From positions 1,422,369-1,486,368 of the forward strand of contig JAWPML010000001.1 in the NCBI GenBank assembly GCA_033344915.1: a stretch of DNA of 64,000 nucleotides, written 5' to 3'. This document shows positions 1 to 8,670 of this stretch, piece after piece. Source of the DNA: Acidimicrobiales bacterium. Lineage in GTDB: Bacteria; Actinomycetota; Acidimicrobiia; Acidimicrobiales; Aldehydirespiratoraceae. The notes beneath the pieces were generated by a model. That model did no database searches. It saw only the letters and a program-made list of their open reading frames with translations, and was not told the DNA's origin. The translations under genes were made by a program, and so were the position numbers. The stretch's first letter is position 1. Every line of letters begins with the position of its first letter.

Positions 1-1
1 G

Positions 2-2170
2 ATCATCTGTGTGGACCCGCGCCTGTCCAACACGGGGTCGAAGGCCGATCACTGGCTGCCGGCGTGGCCCGGCACCGAGCCCTTCCTGCTGCTGACGATC
101 GCCCGGCTGCTGCTCGAGAACGGCACCTGGGAGCGCGACTTCGTCCGCCGCTGGACGAACTGGGAGACCTACCTCCGCGAGACCAGGCCGGACCTGCCGG
201 TGGAGTTCGCCTCCGTGGAGTCGGCCCTGCTCGATGCCTACGCCGAGTACACGCCGGAGGCCGCCGAGGAGATGTGTGGCGTCGACGGCGACGAGCTCCG
301 GGAGATCGCTGCGATCATCGGCGCCCACCCCACGAAGTTCGCGTCGCACAACTGGCGCGCCGCCGGCGCGGGCAATCTCGGCGGCTGGCAGACCGCTCGC
401 TGCCTGTTCTTCCTCAACGTGCTGACCGGGTCGGTGGCCACCGTCGGCGGCACGAGCGGCAACGGCTGGAACAAGTTCAAGCCGGCCCAGCCGAAGGGCG
501 CGCCCGCGCTGCACCAGTGGAACGAACTCTCGTGGCCCCGCGAGTACCCGCTCTCGTACCACGAGATGTCCATCCTGCTCCCGCACTTCCTCAACGAGGG
601 CCGAGGCACGCTCGACGTCTACTTCAGCCGGGTCTACAACCCGATCTGGACCAACCCCGACGGCTTCTCCTGGATGGAGGCGCTCACCGACGAGTCGAAG
701 GTCAAGTGCCACGTCGCCCTCACCCCGACCTGGTCGGAGACGTCGTGGTTCGCCGACTACGTCCTCCCGATGGGGGTCGGCACCGAGCGCCACGACGTCG
801 CCAGCTTCGAGACGCACAACGGTCGCTGGATCGGCTTCCGCCAGCCCGTGTACCGGCGCTACGCCGAGATCCGGGGCGAGGAGCTCGACCACGAGACGCG
901 CACCCACGAGTTCAACCCCGGGGAGGTCTGGGAGGAGAACGAGTTCTGGATCGACCTCTCGTGGCGCATCGATCCCGACGGATCCCGGGGAATCCGGAAG
1001 TGGTTCGAATCGGACGAGCGCCCGGGTACGCCGATCACGGTCGACGAGTACTACGGCACGATGTTCGCCGAGTCCGTGCCGGGTCTCGCCGACGATGCCG
1101 CCGCGGCGGGGAAGACACCGCTCGAGTACATGCGCGACGTCGGGTCGTACGCGGTGCCCGGCGACATGATCACGCCCTACGCGCGGCTCGTCGGCGACGC
1201 CGAGGTCGCCGACTGCGACAAGGGTGACGACGGGGTGTTCCGCAAGCCCGGCACGATCAGCAACTGGGACGGAACGCCCGCCGGGCTCGAGGAGATCAGC
1301 CTCGCCGATCTCGGGGAGGGATCGCCGGCCGTCGAGGTCGACGGCGAGGTGAAGGCGGGGTTCCCGACGCCCTCGAAGAAGCTGGAGCTGTTCTCCACCA
1401 CGCTGAAGGACTGGGGGTGGCCCGAGTACGCGGCGCCGACGTGGATCCCGTCCCATGTCCACCACCAGGACCTCGACATGGACGCAGGGGAGCGGATCCT
1501 GCTGCCCACGTTCCGGATCCCGACCCTCATCCACACGCGCTCCGCGAACTCGAAGTGGCTCAACGAGATCAGCCATCGCCATCCGCTCTGGATCCACCCG
1601 AGCGACGCCGAAAAGCTGGGGATCGAGGAGAACGGACTCGTCCGGATCACCACCCGCATCGGCCACTTCGTCATCCAGGCCTGGCGGACCGAGGGAATCC
1701 GACCCGGCGTCGTCGCCGCCTCGCACCACATGGGCCGCTGGCGCATCGAAGAGGACCAGGCCCGCTCGTGGGGAGCCGGGAAGGCCACGATCGACAAGCA
1801 GCCCGACGGCACATGGAAGCTGTCGCGCACCGACGGCATCCGCCGTTGGGACAGCGACGACCCCGACACGAACCGGATCTGGTGGAACGACACCGGCGTC
1901 CATCAGAACCTCACCTTCTCCGTGCAGCCCGACCCGGTCTCCGGCATGCAGTGCTGGCACCAGCGGGTCACCGTGGGGCCGGCTGAGTCCGGCGACCAGT
2001 ACGGCGACGCGGTCGTCGACACCGCCAAGTCCCGCGAGGCCTACCTCGACTGGCTCGCCAAGACCCGCCCCGCCCCAGGCCCCGGCGGGTTGCGCCGACC
2101 CCTGTGGTACGCCCGCCCCCTCAAGCCCGCCGCCCCCATGTACCACCTCGGCGAACCCACGCGTTCTTAA
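2..2170 (+). CDS. Molybdopterin-dependent oxidoreductase, DMSO reductase family (5' truncated)
   Basis: The frame is open to the left edge, so the N-terminus, including any iron-sulfur motif, lies outside the window. The first visible residues (VDPRLSNTGSKADHWLP, then PGTEP) are the typical family motif of the cofactor-binding region. The catalytic domain continues through about residue 480. A C-terminal molybdopterin-dinucleotide domain begins near LLPTFRIPTLIHTRSANSK and ends with SHHMGRWR. The substrate cannot be read from the sequence. There is no Tat signal to inspect and no partner subunit downstream, since the next gene is unrelated and a strong hairpin follows the stop. A mobA gene at 60969 could supply the dinucleotide cofactor. 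The family call is firm, the subfamily open. Confidence 0.88.
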   Translation: MICVDPRLSNTGSKADHWLPAWPGTEPFLLLTIARLLLENGTWERDFVRRWTNWETYLRETRPDLPVEFASVESALLDAYAEYTPEAAEEMCGVDGDELREIAAIIGAHPTKFASHNWRAAGAGNLGGWQTARCLFFLNVLTGSVATVGGTSGNGWNKFKPAQPKGAPALHQWNELSWPREYPLSYHEMSILLPHFLNEGRGTLDVYFSRVYNPIWTNPDGFSWMEALTDESKVKCHVALTPTWSETSWFADYVLPMGVGTERHDVASFETHNGRWIGFRQPVYRRYAEIRGEELDHETRTHEFNPGEVWEENEFWIDLSWRIDPDGSRGIRKWFESDERPGTPITVDEYYGTMFAESVPGLADDAAAAGKTPLEYMRDVGSYAVPGDMITPYARLVGDAEVADCDKGDDGVFRKPGTISNWDGTPAGLEEISLADLGEGSPAVEVDGEVKAGFPTPSKKLELFSTTLKDWGWPEYAAPTWIPSHVHHQDLDMDAGERILLPTFRIPTLIHTRSANSKWLNEISHRHPLWIHPSDAEKLGIEENGLVRITTRIGHFVIQAWRTEGIRPGVVAASHHMGRWRIEEDQARSWGAGKATIDKQPDGTWKLSRTDGIRRWDSDDPDTNRIWWNDTGVHQNLTFSVQPDPVSGMQCWHQRVTVGPAESGDQYGDAVVDTAKSREAYLDWLAKTRPAPGPGGLRRPLWYARPLKPAAPMYHLGEPTRS

Positions 2171-2172
2171 CC

Positions 2173-2201
2173 GAGTTGTGGTCGTGAGACGACCACAACT
2201 C
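2173..2201. terminator. Perfect 13-bp hairpin after the oxidoreductase
   Basis: GAGTTGTGGTCGT and ACGACCACAACTC form a perfect 13-bp stem around a 3-nt loop, 2 nt after the TAA. No T-tract follows on either strand, so it is a terminator-like or mRNA-stabilising hairpin rather than a canonical intrinsic terminator. Confidence 0.6.
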
Positions 2202-2237
2202 AACGCGGATCGGGAAAGATCGGGGAGAATGGGGCCC

Positions 2238-2717
2238 ATGACCGATCCCGTCCTCGACGCACTCGCAGATCTGGAGCACGAGGTCGTGCCGTGTGATCCG
2301 GACCTCGCGGACACCGCCGCATTCTGCGAGGCCTACGGCTACGCACCGGACGACTCGGCCAACGCCATCCTCGTCGTCGGCAAGTCCGACGAACGGCCGA
2401 TGGCCTGCTGCGTCGTGCTCGCGACGACCCGCCTCGACGTGAACGGCGCAGTCCGCAAGAGACTCGGCACCCGCAAGGCGTCGTTCGCGGCAGCGGAGGA
2501 GACGATCGAGCGGTCCGGCGGTATGCAGATCGGCGGCGTCACACCGTTCGGCCTCCCCGCGGACATTCCGGTCTGGATCGACGCCGCCGTGATGGCACGC
2601 GATCGCGTGATCGTCGGAGGCGGGACGCGGGACCGAAAGATCCTCTGTCCTCCGACGACGCTCGCGGCCCTGGCGGACGCCGAGGTCGTCGACGGCCTCG
2701 CGAAGCCCGTCGACTGA
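2238..2717 (+). CDS. YbaK/EbsC-family aminoacyl-tRNA deacylase
   Basis: A 159-residue single-domain protein of the YbaK/ProX family, which hydrolyses mischarged aminoacyl-tRNA in trans. The family core is visible as VVLATTRLDVNGAVRKRLG, the lysine in TRKASFA, the GGVTPFGLP loop, and VIVGGGTRDRKILCPP near the end. Two in-frame ATGs occur (2229 and 2238). The second was chosen because GGGGAG at 2222-2227 is then about 10 nt upstream, whereas the first would abut it. It is a stand-alone gene between two hairpin or promoter regions. Which amino acid is edited cannot be told. Confidence 0.85.
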   Translation: MTDPVLDALADLEHEVVPCDPDLADTAAFCEAYGYAPDDSANAILVVGKSDERPMACCVVLATTRLDVNGAVRKRLGTRKASFAAAEETIERSGGMQIGGVTPFGLPADIPVWIDAAVMARDRVIVGGGTRDRKILCPPTTLAALADAEVVDGLAKPVD

Positions 2718-2749
2718 CGATCAGCCTCCCACGACCGTCGTATCTCTCG

Positions 2750-2755
2750 TACCGT
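2750..2755 (+). promoter_or_regulatory. -10 box TACCGT, leaderless promoter of ald
   Basis: TACCGT ends exactly 6 nt before the ATG at 2762 and there is no Shine-Dalgarno sequence, so transcription is predicted to start on the start codon. Confidence 0.65.
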
Positions 2756-2761
2756 GGGCGG

Positions 2762-3889
2762 ATGCGCATCGGATGCCCCACGGAAATCAAGACCGCAGAG
2801 CGCCGTGTCGGCCTGACCCCGACCAGCGTCCGCGAGCTCGTGACCCACGGTCACGAGGTCGTGGTGCAGAAGGGCGCCGGGGAAGGCATCGGCGCGACCG
2901 ATCTCGACTACACCACCGCGGGCGCCTCGATCGAGCCGGACGTGGCCAGGGTCTGGGCGGGCACCGACATGGTCGTGAAGGTCAAGGAACCTCAGGCCGA
3001 GGAGCGGGCGATGCTGCGCGACGGGCAGACCCTGTTCACCTATCTCCATCTCGCCCCCGATCCGGCCCAGACGGCGGATCTCCTCGCTAGCGGCGGCACG
3101 GCGATCGCCTACGAGACCGTCACCGACCCCCACGGGGGACTCCCACTGCTCGCCCCGATGTCGCAGGTCGCAGGGCGGATGTCTATCCAGGCCGGCGCGT
3201 CCTCGCTCGAAGCGCCCCACGGCGGTGCCGGTCTGCTGCTCGGTGGGGTGCCCGGGGTCCCGTCGGCCCGCGTCGTGGTGATCGGGGGCGGCGTCGTCGG
3301 CGAGAACGCGATCGAGATGGCGATCGGCCTCGGCGCGCAGGTCACCGTGCTCGACCGCGATCTGGACGTCCTCGGCCGACTGTCCCGCCGGTTCGGCGCC
3401 GAGCTCGAGACCGTCTACTCGACCACCGCCGCGCTCGAACACCTCGTCGTCAACGCCGACCTCGTGATCGGCGCGGTCCTGGTGCGTGGCGCCCGGGCGC
3501 CCAAGCTGGTCACCGCCGAGATGATCCGGGCGATGCGCGACGGTTCCGTCGTCGTCGACGTGGCGATCGACCAGGGCGGGTCCATCGAGACGGCTCGCCC
3601 CACCACCCACGCGGAACCGACTTATGTCGTCGACGGGGTCGTGCACTATTGCGTCGCCAACATGCCCGGTGCGGTGCCGAAAACGTCGACCTACGCGCTC
3701 AACAACGCCACGTTGCCGTTCACGCTCGCCCTCGCCGACAAGGGCGTCGCCCGCGCGCTGCGCGACGACGAACATCTCCGCAACGGTCTCAACGTGTGCG
3801 CCGGGATGCTCACCGAGCAACACGTCGCCGAGGCCCAGAGCCTCGAATTCGTGGAGCCCAGCGACGCGATCGACCGCGCCCTCGGCTGA
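2762..3889 (+). CDS. ald: Alanine dehydrogenase
   Basis: A 375-residue NAD-dependent L-alanine dehydrogenase that interconverts alanine and pyruvate plus ammonia; full length for the family. It opens with the signature [20 protein letters not shown]. The substrate-binding lysine (K75 in VKVKEPQ) and catalytic histidine (H96 in TYLHLAPD) are in place. The Rossmann nucleotide site is [13 protein letters not shown] near residue 180, followed by the conserved [10 protein letters not shown] and [17 protein letters not shown]. It is predicted to be translated from a leaderless transcript. It stands alone, convergent with the amidohydrolase and separated from it by a long inverted repeat. Confidence 0.97.
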   Translation: MRIGCPTEIKTAERRVGLTPTSVRELVTHGHEVVVQKGAGEGIGATDLDYTTAGASIEPDVARVWAGTDMVVKVKEPQAEERAMLRDGQTLFTYLHLAPDPAQTADLLASGGTAIAYETVTDPHGGLPLLAPMSQVAGRMSIQAGASSLEAPHGGAGLLLGGVPGVPSARVVVIGGGVVGENAIEMAIGLGAQVTVLDRDLDVLGRLSRRFGAELETVYSTTAALEHLVVNADLVIGAVLVRGARAPKLVTAEMIRAMRDGSVVVDVAIDQGGSIETARPTTHAEPTYVVDGVVHYCVANMPGAVPKTSTYALNNATLPFTLALADKGVARALRDDEHLRNGLNVCAGMLTEQHVAEAQSLEFVEPSDAIDRALG

Positions 3890-3904
3890 CCCCGGTACGA
3901 GGCT

Positions 3905-3973
3905 TCTCTGGTCACGAAAGGCGCGAAAACGGCGCTATTGCGCGTCCGGAGTCGACACTTTCCTGACCAGAGA
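3905..3973. repeat. 69-nt intergenic inverted repeat between convergent genes
   Basis: TCTCTGGTCA (3905-3914) pairs perfectly with TGACCAGAGA (3964-3973). After a 2-nt mismatch the stem resumes with AAAG/CTTT. The interior holds a GCGC-TATT-GCGC hairpin. It probably acts as a bidirectional terminator for ald and the amidohydrolase, but the arms are long and spaced like a small REP/MITE-type element. Confidence 0.55.
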
Positions 3974-3991
3974 TCGCCTGCGGAGGGGGAC

Positions 3992-5227
3992 CTACTCGGT
4001 GATGCCGAAGCGCTGGAGGCCGTAGGCCTCGATGGCGTTGCCGCGGAGCACCTTGTAGCACTCCTCGGCGTTCATGCCGACGGCGGCGAACATCGAGTGG
4101 GCGACCTTGCGCGAGTGGGGGAACGTGCCGTCGGAGTGCGGGTAGTCGGTCTCGAACAGGATCTGTTCGATGCCCACGTCCTCGCGCTGCTTGAGGCCGA
4201 CGAGGTCGTCGAAGATACAGCCGAAGATCCGCCCCTTGGCGATCTCGCTCGGCAGGGGACCGGAGCCACCGACGCCGCCCCGCCCCTCGCGGAAGACGGA
4301 ATCCATGCGTTCCATCTGGAACGGCATCCATCCGACCTGACTCTCGGCGTAGGCGATCTTGATCTCGGGGAACCGCTCGAGCGTGCCGGAGAAGACCCAG
4401 TCGACGAACGAACCCTCGGCGTTCTGCGCATAGAGGGACATCGACGTGGCAAGCGGCGCGTCAGGCGAGGTCGACGGCATCGACGACGAGGAGCCGATGT
4501 GCATCGACACCGTGACGTCGGCTTCCTCGCAGGCCTGCCACAGGACGTCCCACTCGCCGCTGTACATCGTTGCGCAGCCGAGCTTGGAGGGGTTCTCCGA
4601 GAACGCGATGGCGTACGAGCCCTTCGCCGCGCACCGGCGAACCTCCTCGGCCGCGAGCGCCGGGTCCCACAGCGGGACGAGGGTGAGCGGGATCAGGCGA
4701 CCCTTGCCGGCGCCGCCGCCCCAGTCATCGATGATCCAGTCGTTGTAGATCTTCAGGCACTCGAGCGCGAACTCCTTGTCCTCGCGCTCGAGGAACCCCT
4801 GCCCGCAGAAGCGGGGAAAGATGTTCGGGTAGTTGATGGCGGCCTCGACATGGTTCATGTCCATGTCGGCGAGACGAGCGGCCTGGTCGTAGGTGCCGGG
4901 CCGGAGATCCTCGTAGACGGCGGCGACGTTGCGCTGCTCCTCACGGGGCACGCCGGCCGGGCCGTGCAGGAAGCCGGTCGGCACGACGAGGTCGTCGTAG
5001 AGCCACACATCGCAGAGCTGACCGTCGGGGTCGTTGCGCTCGAAGCCGTAGTGGCCACCCTCGAACTTCAGCCGGATCTTCTCCTGGACGACACGCGGAC
5101 CGCGGTCACGCTTGCTCGCCGGCAGTTGCTGCTGCCAGAGATCCTTCGGCTCCATGACGTGATCGTCGACGGAGATCATCAGCGGGAGATCTTCCTCCGC
5201 CGGGGTGACATCGCTCGCGGTGCTCAT
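3992..5227 (-). CDS. Amidohydrolase-2 family metal-dependent hydrolase
   Basis: A 411-residue protein of the amidohydrolase-2 (ACMSD-like) TIM-barrel family. Metal-ligand motifs are visible in order: the D-x-H type motif in ISVDDHVMEPKDLW near residue 20, a histidine in VSMHIGSSS near 240, and the aspartate in ILFETDYPHSDGTFP near 360. The family includes decarboxylases and hydrolases of aromatic or cyclic acids, but the substrate cannot be inferred from this locus. It reads toward ald and starts on an ATG preceded by TAGATT plus 6 nt. The divergent neighbour is a short unknown gene. Confidence 0.85.
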   Translation of the reverse strand: MSTASDVTPAEEDLPLMISVDDHVMEPKDLWQQQLPASKRDRGPRVVQEKIRLKFEGGHYGFERNDPDGQLCDVWLYDDLVVPTGFLHGPAGVPREEQRNVAAVYEDLRPGTYDQAARLADMDMNHVEAAINYPNIFPRFCGQGFLEREDKEFALECLKIYNDWIIDDWGGGAGKGRLIPLTLVPLWDPALAAEEVRRCAAKGSYAIAFSENPSKLGCATMYSGEWDVLWQACEEADVTVSMHIGSSSSMPSTSPDAPLATSMSLYAQNAEGSFVDWVFSGTLERFPEIKIAYAESQVGWMPFQMERMDSVFREGRGGVGGSGPLPSEIAKGRIFGCIFDDLVGLKQREDVGIEQILFETDYPHSDGTFPHSRKVAHSMFAAVGMNAEECYKVLRGNAIEAYGLQRFGITE

Positions 5228-5233
5228 GCGCCC

Positions 5234-5239
5234 AATCTA
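5234..5239 (-). promoter_or_regulatory. -10 box TAGATT, leaderless promoter of the amidohydrolase
   Basis: On the minus strand TAGATT ends 6 nt before the ATG at 5227, with no Shine-Dalgarno sequence between them. Confidence 0.6.
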
Positions 5240-5271
5240 CCGAGACGCGAGCGATGAGGAAGAATGCGGGC

Positions 5272-5622
5272 ATGAACGATTCGACCGCACCCATCCGCCG
5301 GGCCGGCGACCCCGACACGATCACCGTGTCCGGCCTCGTCGCCAACCAGATCACCGTCGCCCGCCGGTCCGGGCCGCTGGCGACGCTGCTCGGCGACGCC
5401 CGGCCGACGGGCGATCACGGCACCGTGCACTCGGGCGACGGCCTGTTCCTCGCCTCGATACCGCTCGACGTGCTGCGCCATGCGCTCATCTCGGACGAAG
5501 GACGCCTGGTTCTCGACGACGCGCCCACCAAGTGCTGGCTGGTCAAGGACGTGCGCCGGGTCGACGTGACCGCCGGCCGCCAACCCGACAGCCTCCCGGA
5601 CGAGGAGCGGGCGAAGACGTGA
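5272..5622 (+). CDS. Hypothetical protein paired with a deoxyribosyltransferase
   Basis: A 116-residue soluble protein that I do not recognise. It has no transmembrane segment, cysteine pair or nucleotide-binding loop. The sequence alternates short beta-like stretches (TITVSGLVANQITVA, DGLFLASIPLDVLRHAL, CWLVKDVRRVDV) and ends in a charged tail. The ATG at 5272 was preferred to 5254 because GAGGAAG at 5256-5262 is well placed for it. Its TGA overlaps the GTG of the next gene by four bases (GTGA), so the two are probably translationally coupled. A role in nucleoside or nucleotide handling is only a guess from that coupling. Confidence 0.7.
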   Translation: MNDSTAPIRRAGDPDTITVSGLVANQITVARRSGPLATLLGDARPTGDHGTVHSGDGLFLASIPLDVLRHALISDEGRLVLDDAPTKCWLVKDVRRVDVTAGRQPDSLPDEERAKT

Positions 5623-6026
5623 GCCGCGGTCTCGTCTACGTGGCCGGTCCGCTCTTCGACGAGGGCGAACGCTGGTGGATCACCGAGGTGGACCGAGTGG
5701 TGGCGGCGGCGGGCTACGCCACCTTCCTGCCCCATCGCGACAACCCGGACAAGACAGCGGACAACGTGCGGGACATCTACGAGAACAACGTCAGCGCCAT
5801 CGACCGGTGCGACCTCGTGGTCGCGAGCCTCAACGGCCTGTCCACGGACGACGGCACCGCGTGGGAGGTCGGCTACGCCGCCGCGAAGGGTGTCCGCGTC
5901 GTCGGCATCCACACCGACTGGCGCCGTCGCTTCGACGACGAGATCGTCAACCTGATGATCGAGTGCTCGCTGGAGCGCATCGTCCACTCGCTCGAGGACC
6001 TCGCCGAAGCGCTCGACGCCCGGTGA
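5619..6026 (+). CDS. Nucleoside 2-deoxyribosyltransferase family protein
   Basis: A 135-residue protein starting at GTG 5619 inside the stop of the upstream gene. It shows the family's N-terminal VYVAGPLFDEGERWW, the middle motif NVRDIYENNVSAIDRCDLVVASLNG, and DDGTAWEVGYAAAKGVRVVG, whose glutamate is the expected catalytic residue. Members exchange or hydrolyse the N-glycosidic bond of (deoxy)ribonucleosides. Similar small proteins act on damaged nucleotides or modified nucleosides, so the substrate remains open. It ends just before a GGGGTC-A-GACCCC element and converges on the flavoprotein gene. Confidence 0.82.
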   Translation: MSRGLVYVAGPLFDEGERWWITEVDRVVAAAGYATFLPHRDNPDKTADNVRDIYENNVSAIDRCDLVVASLNGLSTDDGTAWEVGYAAAKGVRVVGIHTDWRRRFDDEIVNLMIECSLERIVHSLEDLAEALDAR

Positions 6027-6044
6027 GCGCTCGAAGGTGAAGCG

Positions 6045-6057
6045 GGGGTCAGACCCC
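6045..6057. repeat. GGGGTC-A-GACCCC palindromic element
   Basis: A 6+1+6 palindrome between convergent genes. A related core, GGGGTC-T-GACCCC, forms the centre of the hairpin at 27368-27402. A partial direct repeat (GAAGCGGGGGTCAG at 6039, then GAAGCGGGTCAG at 6062) adjoins it. Confidence 0.55.
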
Positions 6058-6069
6058 AGTTGAAGCGGG

Positions 6070-7287
6070 TCAGGCGGTGGCGCGGGTGCGGCGCAGGATG
6101 GGGTCGGCGAGGGCGAGCGTGCGGTCGGCGACGCGGAGCACGCGGCCGGCCGCCCCCGGGGTGTCGGTGTCCACGAGGTTGCCCATGACCTGGAGGGTCA
6201 TGTTGGCGATCGACTGGGTGCCGACCGCGAACCGGAGCCCGGTGCGGAGAATCCACGGATGGCCGATCAGGAAACTGAAGCGCCGGCCGGTGCGCAGGAA
6301 CGAATCGAAGCGTTCGCCGACCTGCTGGTCGTAGGCCGCGGCGGCGGACCCGGGGTCGGCGAGGAACAGGTCGGCGGCGAGCATCCCGGATTCGAGGCCG
6401 TAGTCGATGCCCTCACCGTTCATCGGGTTGATGAGGCCGGCTGCGTCCCCGATCGCGACCCAACCCGGGCCGTGGCGACGTTGCACGCTCATCGGGAGGC
6501 GCCATGCCCGCGGTCGCTCCAGATACTCACCGAGCTCCCACTCGTCGTTCACGAGATCGCGATACGAGTCGAGCAGGGTGTTGAGGTTCAGCTTCTTGAA
6601 CCCCTTCATCGTCGAGAGCGCGCCGACGCCGATGTTCACGGTGCCGTCGCCGGCGGGGAACATCCAGCCGTAGCCCGGCACCGGCGTGCCCTTGTCGTCG
6701 CGCAGGGTCAGACACGCCTCGAGGTGGCGGTCGGCGTGGCGAGGGGTCTCGGCGTAGGTGCGGATCGCGAGACCGAACGGCTCGTCCTCCACGCGCTGGG
6801 CACCGAGCATCCGGGCGACACTGCCGGGGGCGCCGGTGGCGACGATGGTGAGCCCCGCTTCCCAGCGGTGGCCGCCGGCCTCCACTCCGATGACGCGGTC
6901 ACCGTCGAGGATCGGCAGGGCCTCGGTGTTCCACTCGATCTCCGCGCCGGCCTCGATCGCCGCCTTGACGAGATGGGCGTCGAGGTGGCGACGGGGCCAC
7001 ACGGCGCCGTGGGCGGCGAACCGTCCGGTCGCCGGCCACGGCAGTTCCCGTCGGGTCGCGTTGGCGATCATGCGCAGCCCGTCGATGCGATGGGACCCGG
7101 CCATGTCGATGTCGAGCTCGTTGAGCGCATGGACCGCCCGGGGAGTGAGCCCGTCGCCGCACACCTTGTCGCGGCCCTGACCGGCTTTCTCGAACACCCG
7201 GACGGTGGCGCCACCCCGTGCGGCGCGGATCGCCGCGGCCGCGCCCGCCGGGCCGGCTCCGATCACGACGACGTCACGGCGCTCCAT
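6070..7287 (-). CDS. Geranylgeranyl reductase family FAD-dependent oxidoreductase (MenJ-like)
   Basis: A 405-residue flavoprotein. The N-terminal dinucleotide-binding motif is VVVIGAGPAGAAAAIRAARGG, then FEKAGQGRDKVCGDGLTPRAV, typical of the geranylgeranyl reductase family. A second FAD motif, GWVAIGDAAGLINPMNGEGIDYGLESG, lies near residue 285. Actinobacterial members reduce isoprenoid double bonds, for example in the menaquinone side chain (MenJ) or in lipids. menB lies 5 kb away, which makes a quinone role plausible but does not prove it. It lies downstream of the DUF4916 gene on the same strand, with a 36-nt gap. Confidence 0.88.
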   Translation of the reverse strand: MERRDVVVIGAGPAGAAAAIRAARGGATVRVFEKAGQGRDKVCGDGLTPRAVHALNELDIDMAGSHRIDGLRMIANATRRELPWPATGRFAAHGAVWPRRHLDAHLVKAAIEAGAEIEWNTEALPILDGDRVIGVEAGGHRWEAGLTIVATGAPGSVARMLGAQRVEDEPFGLAIRTYAETPRHADRHLEACLTLRDDKGTPVPGYGWMFPAGDGTVNIGVGALSTMKGFKKLNLNTLLDSYRDLVNDEWELGEYLERPRAWRLPMSVQRRHGPGWVAIGDAAGLINPMNGEGIDYGLESGMLAADLFLADPGSAAAAYDQQVGERFDSFLRTGRRFSFLIGHPWILRTGLRFAVGTQSIANMTLQVMGNLVDTDTPGAAGRVLRVADRTLALADPILRRTRATA

Positions 7288-7323
7288 GGGCGACAGTCTC
7301 GCCGATCCCGGATGGGTTTCCCT

Positions 7324-7860
7324 CTACGGGAGCTGACAAACGTGGGCGAGTGCGAGCCGCAGCAGCCGGTCGTGTCCGCCGGTCATCTCGTTGCGGACCT
7401 CGGGACTGTTCGCCTCCTCCGGTGTGACCCACGTCAGGTCGAGCGCGTCCTCGGACGGCTGGGGTTCACCGGCGATCGGCACGACGTAGGCGAGGCTCAC
7501 GGCGTGCTGGCGCGGGTCGTGGTAGCCGGACACGCCGGGATCCGGGAAGTATTCGGCGATCGTGAACGGCGTCGGATTCGCCGGGATCCGGGGGAGCGCC
7601 ATCGGTCCGAGATCCTTCTCGAGATGGCGGAGCAGCGCCGCCCGGATCCGTTCGCCGAAGAGGATGCGACCGGTGACGAGGGCGCGGCTGACGGTGCCAT
7701 CTGCCATCGCCCGCAGCAGCAGCCCGATGTGGGTCACCTCGCCGAGCGCATCGACCCGCACGGGCACGGCATCGACATAGACCATGGGGACGCGGCCCCG
7801 CACGGTCTCGAGATCCTCGTCGCTCAGCCAGGTGTTCGCGGTCTCGGTGATGTCGGTCAC
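7324..7860 (-). CDS. DUF4916 NUDIX-like hydrolase
   Basis: A 178-residue protein matching the actinobacterial DUF4916 family over its whole length: WLSDEDLETVRGRVPMVYVDAVPVRVD at the N-terminus, GLLLRAMADG, the arginine-rich ALVTGRILFGERIRAALLRHLEKDLGP that corresponds to a modified NUDIX box, PFTIAEYFPDPG, and DPRQHAVSLAYVVPI. The biochemical substrate of this family is not established to my knowledge. The start is GTG. It sits between the ABC-2 exporter genes and the flavoprotein on the same strand, with 39- and 36-nt gaps. Confidence 0.85.
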   Translation of the reverse strand: MTDITETANTWLSDEDLETVRGRVPMVYVDAVPVRVDALGEVTHIGLLLRAMADGTVSRALVTGRILFGERIRAALLRHLEKDLGPMALPRIPANPTPFTIAEYFPDPGVSGYHDPRQHAVSLAYVVPIAGEPQPSEDALDLTWVTPEEANSPEVRNEMTGGHDRLLRLALAHVCQLP

Positions 7861-7899
7861 GCCGCCGATTCTCGCGCCCCGGCCGCCTCGATTCGGGGA

Positions 7900-8670
7900 C
7901 TACGCGAAGAACTCCTTGGTCTCGTCGGCGCGGAAGCGGATCGAGGCGAGCGCACTCGCCACCAGCGCGATCGCGAGCAGGATGGCACACGGCCCGAGCA
8001 CGTCGTCGACGCCGCCGCGTTCGAGGAACACCGAGCGGAAGGCGTCCATGGCCCAGTACTGCGGCGAGACGGGCGCGATCGTCTCGGCCCAGCCGGGGAG
8101 CTGCTCGACGGGGACCAGTGCGCCACCGAGCCCGCCGAAGACGAGAGCACCGAGATTCACGAGCGCCTGGAGCTGGTTCACGGTGCGAAACGTCGCCGCG
8201 GCGAGGATCACGATGGCCACGACACACGCGGCGAACGCGACGACCGTGAGCACCAGGGCGACCGGCGACCCACCGTTGAGCCGGAGATCGAAGAAGAGCG
8301 CACCGGACCCGAGCATCACCAGTTGGAACAGGACGTGGATGAGCACCCACGGCGCACCGAAACCCGCCAGGATCTGACGCGGCGACGCCGGCGACGCCCG
8401 CAACCGATCCCATGTCCGCCACCCGTGCTCGCGGAACAACGCGAACGCGGCCGAACCCGCGACCATGAACCCGAAGAGCACCGTCTGACCGGGGACCAGC
8501 TGCTCGGCGCCGTTCGCATCCGGGAATCCGGACGCCACGAGCGAGAGGGCGATGGTCTCCTTCATCAGCGGCATGATCGCCAGCGGCATGCCGAACATGA
8601 CCACGAGGAACGCCGGGTCACGGCGCAGCACCCGCAGTTGCAGCCGGCTGACGGCGACGAATCCGGTCAT
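7900..8670 (-). CDS. ABC-2 type exporter permease
   Basis: A 256-residue integral membrane protein with about six hydrophobic segments. A cytoplasmic segment (REHGWRTWDRLRASPASPRQILAG) lies between the second and third, as in ABC-2 permeases. Its ATG overlaps the stop of the ATPase gene by 4 nt, so the two are translated as a unit. The late extracellular segment PVEQLPGWAETIAPVSPQYWAMDAFRSVF matches the common ABC-2 pattern. It probably exports a hydrophobic compound or drug; the TetR gene divergent from the operon suggests inducible efflux. Confidence 0.9.
   Translation of the reverse strand: MTGFVAVSRLQLRVLRRDPAFLVVMFGMPLAIMPLMKETIALSLVASGFPDANGAEQLVPGQTVLFGFMVAGSAAFALFREHGWRTWDRLRASPASPRQILAGFGAPWVLIHVLFQLVMLGSGALFFDLRLNGGSPVALVLTVVAFAACVVAIVILAAATFRTVNQLQALVNLGALVFGGLGGALVPVEQLPGWAETIAPVSPQYWAMDAFRSVFLERGGVDDVLGPCAILLAIALVASALASIRFRADETKEFFA

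Noticed and set aside
2173-2201. Relation between this hairpin and the inverted repeat at 33806-33825 (both contain GAGTTG followed by GTCGT)
   Set aside because: The shared core is short and the arms differ in length and arrangement; chance similarity is likely.
5254-5271. Upstream ATG 5254 as start of the gene at 5272
   Set aside because: It would bury the GAGGAAG ribosome site inside the coding region.
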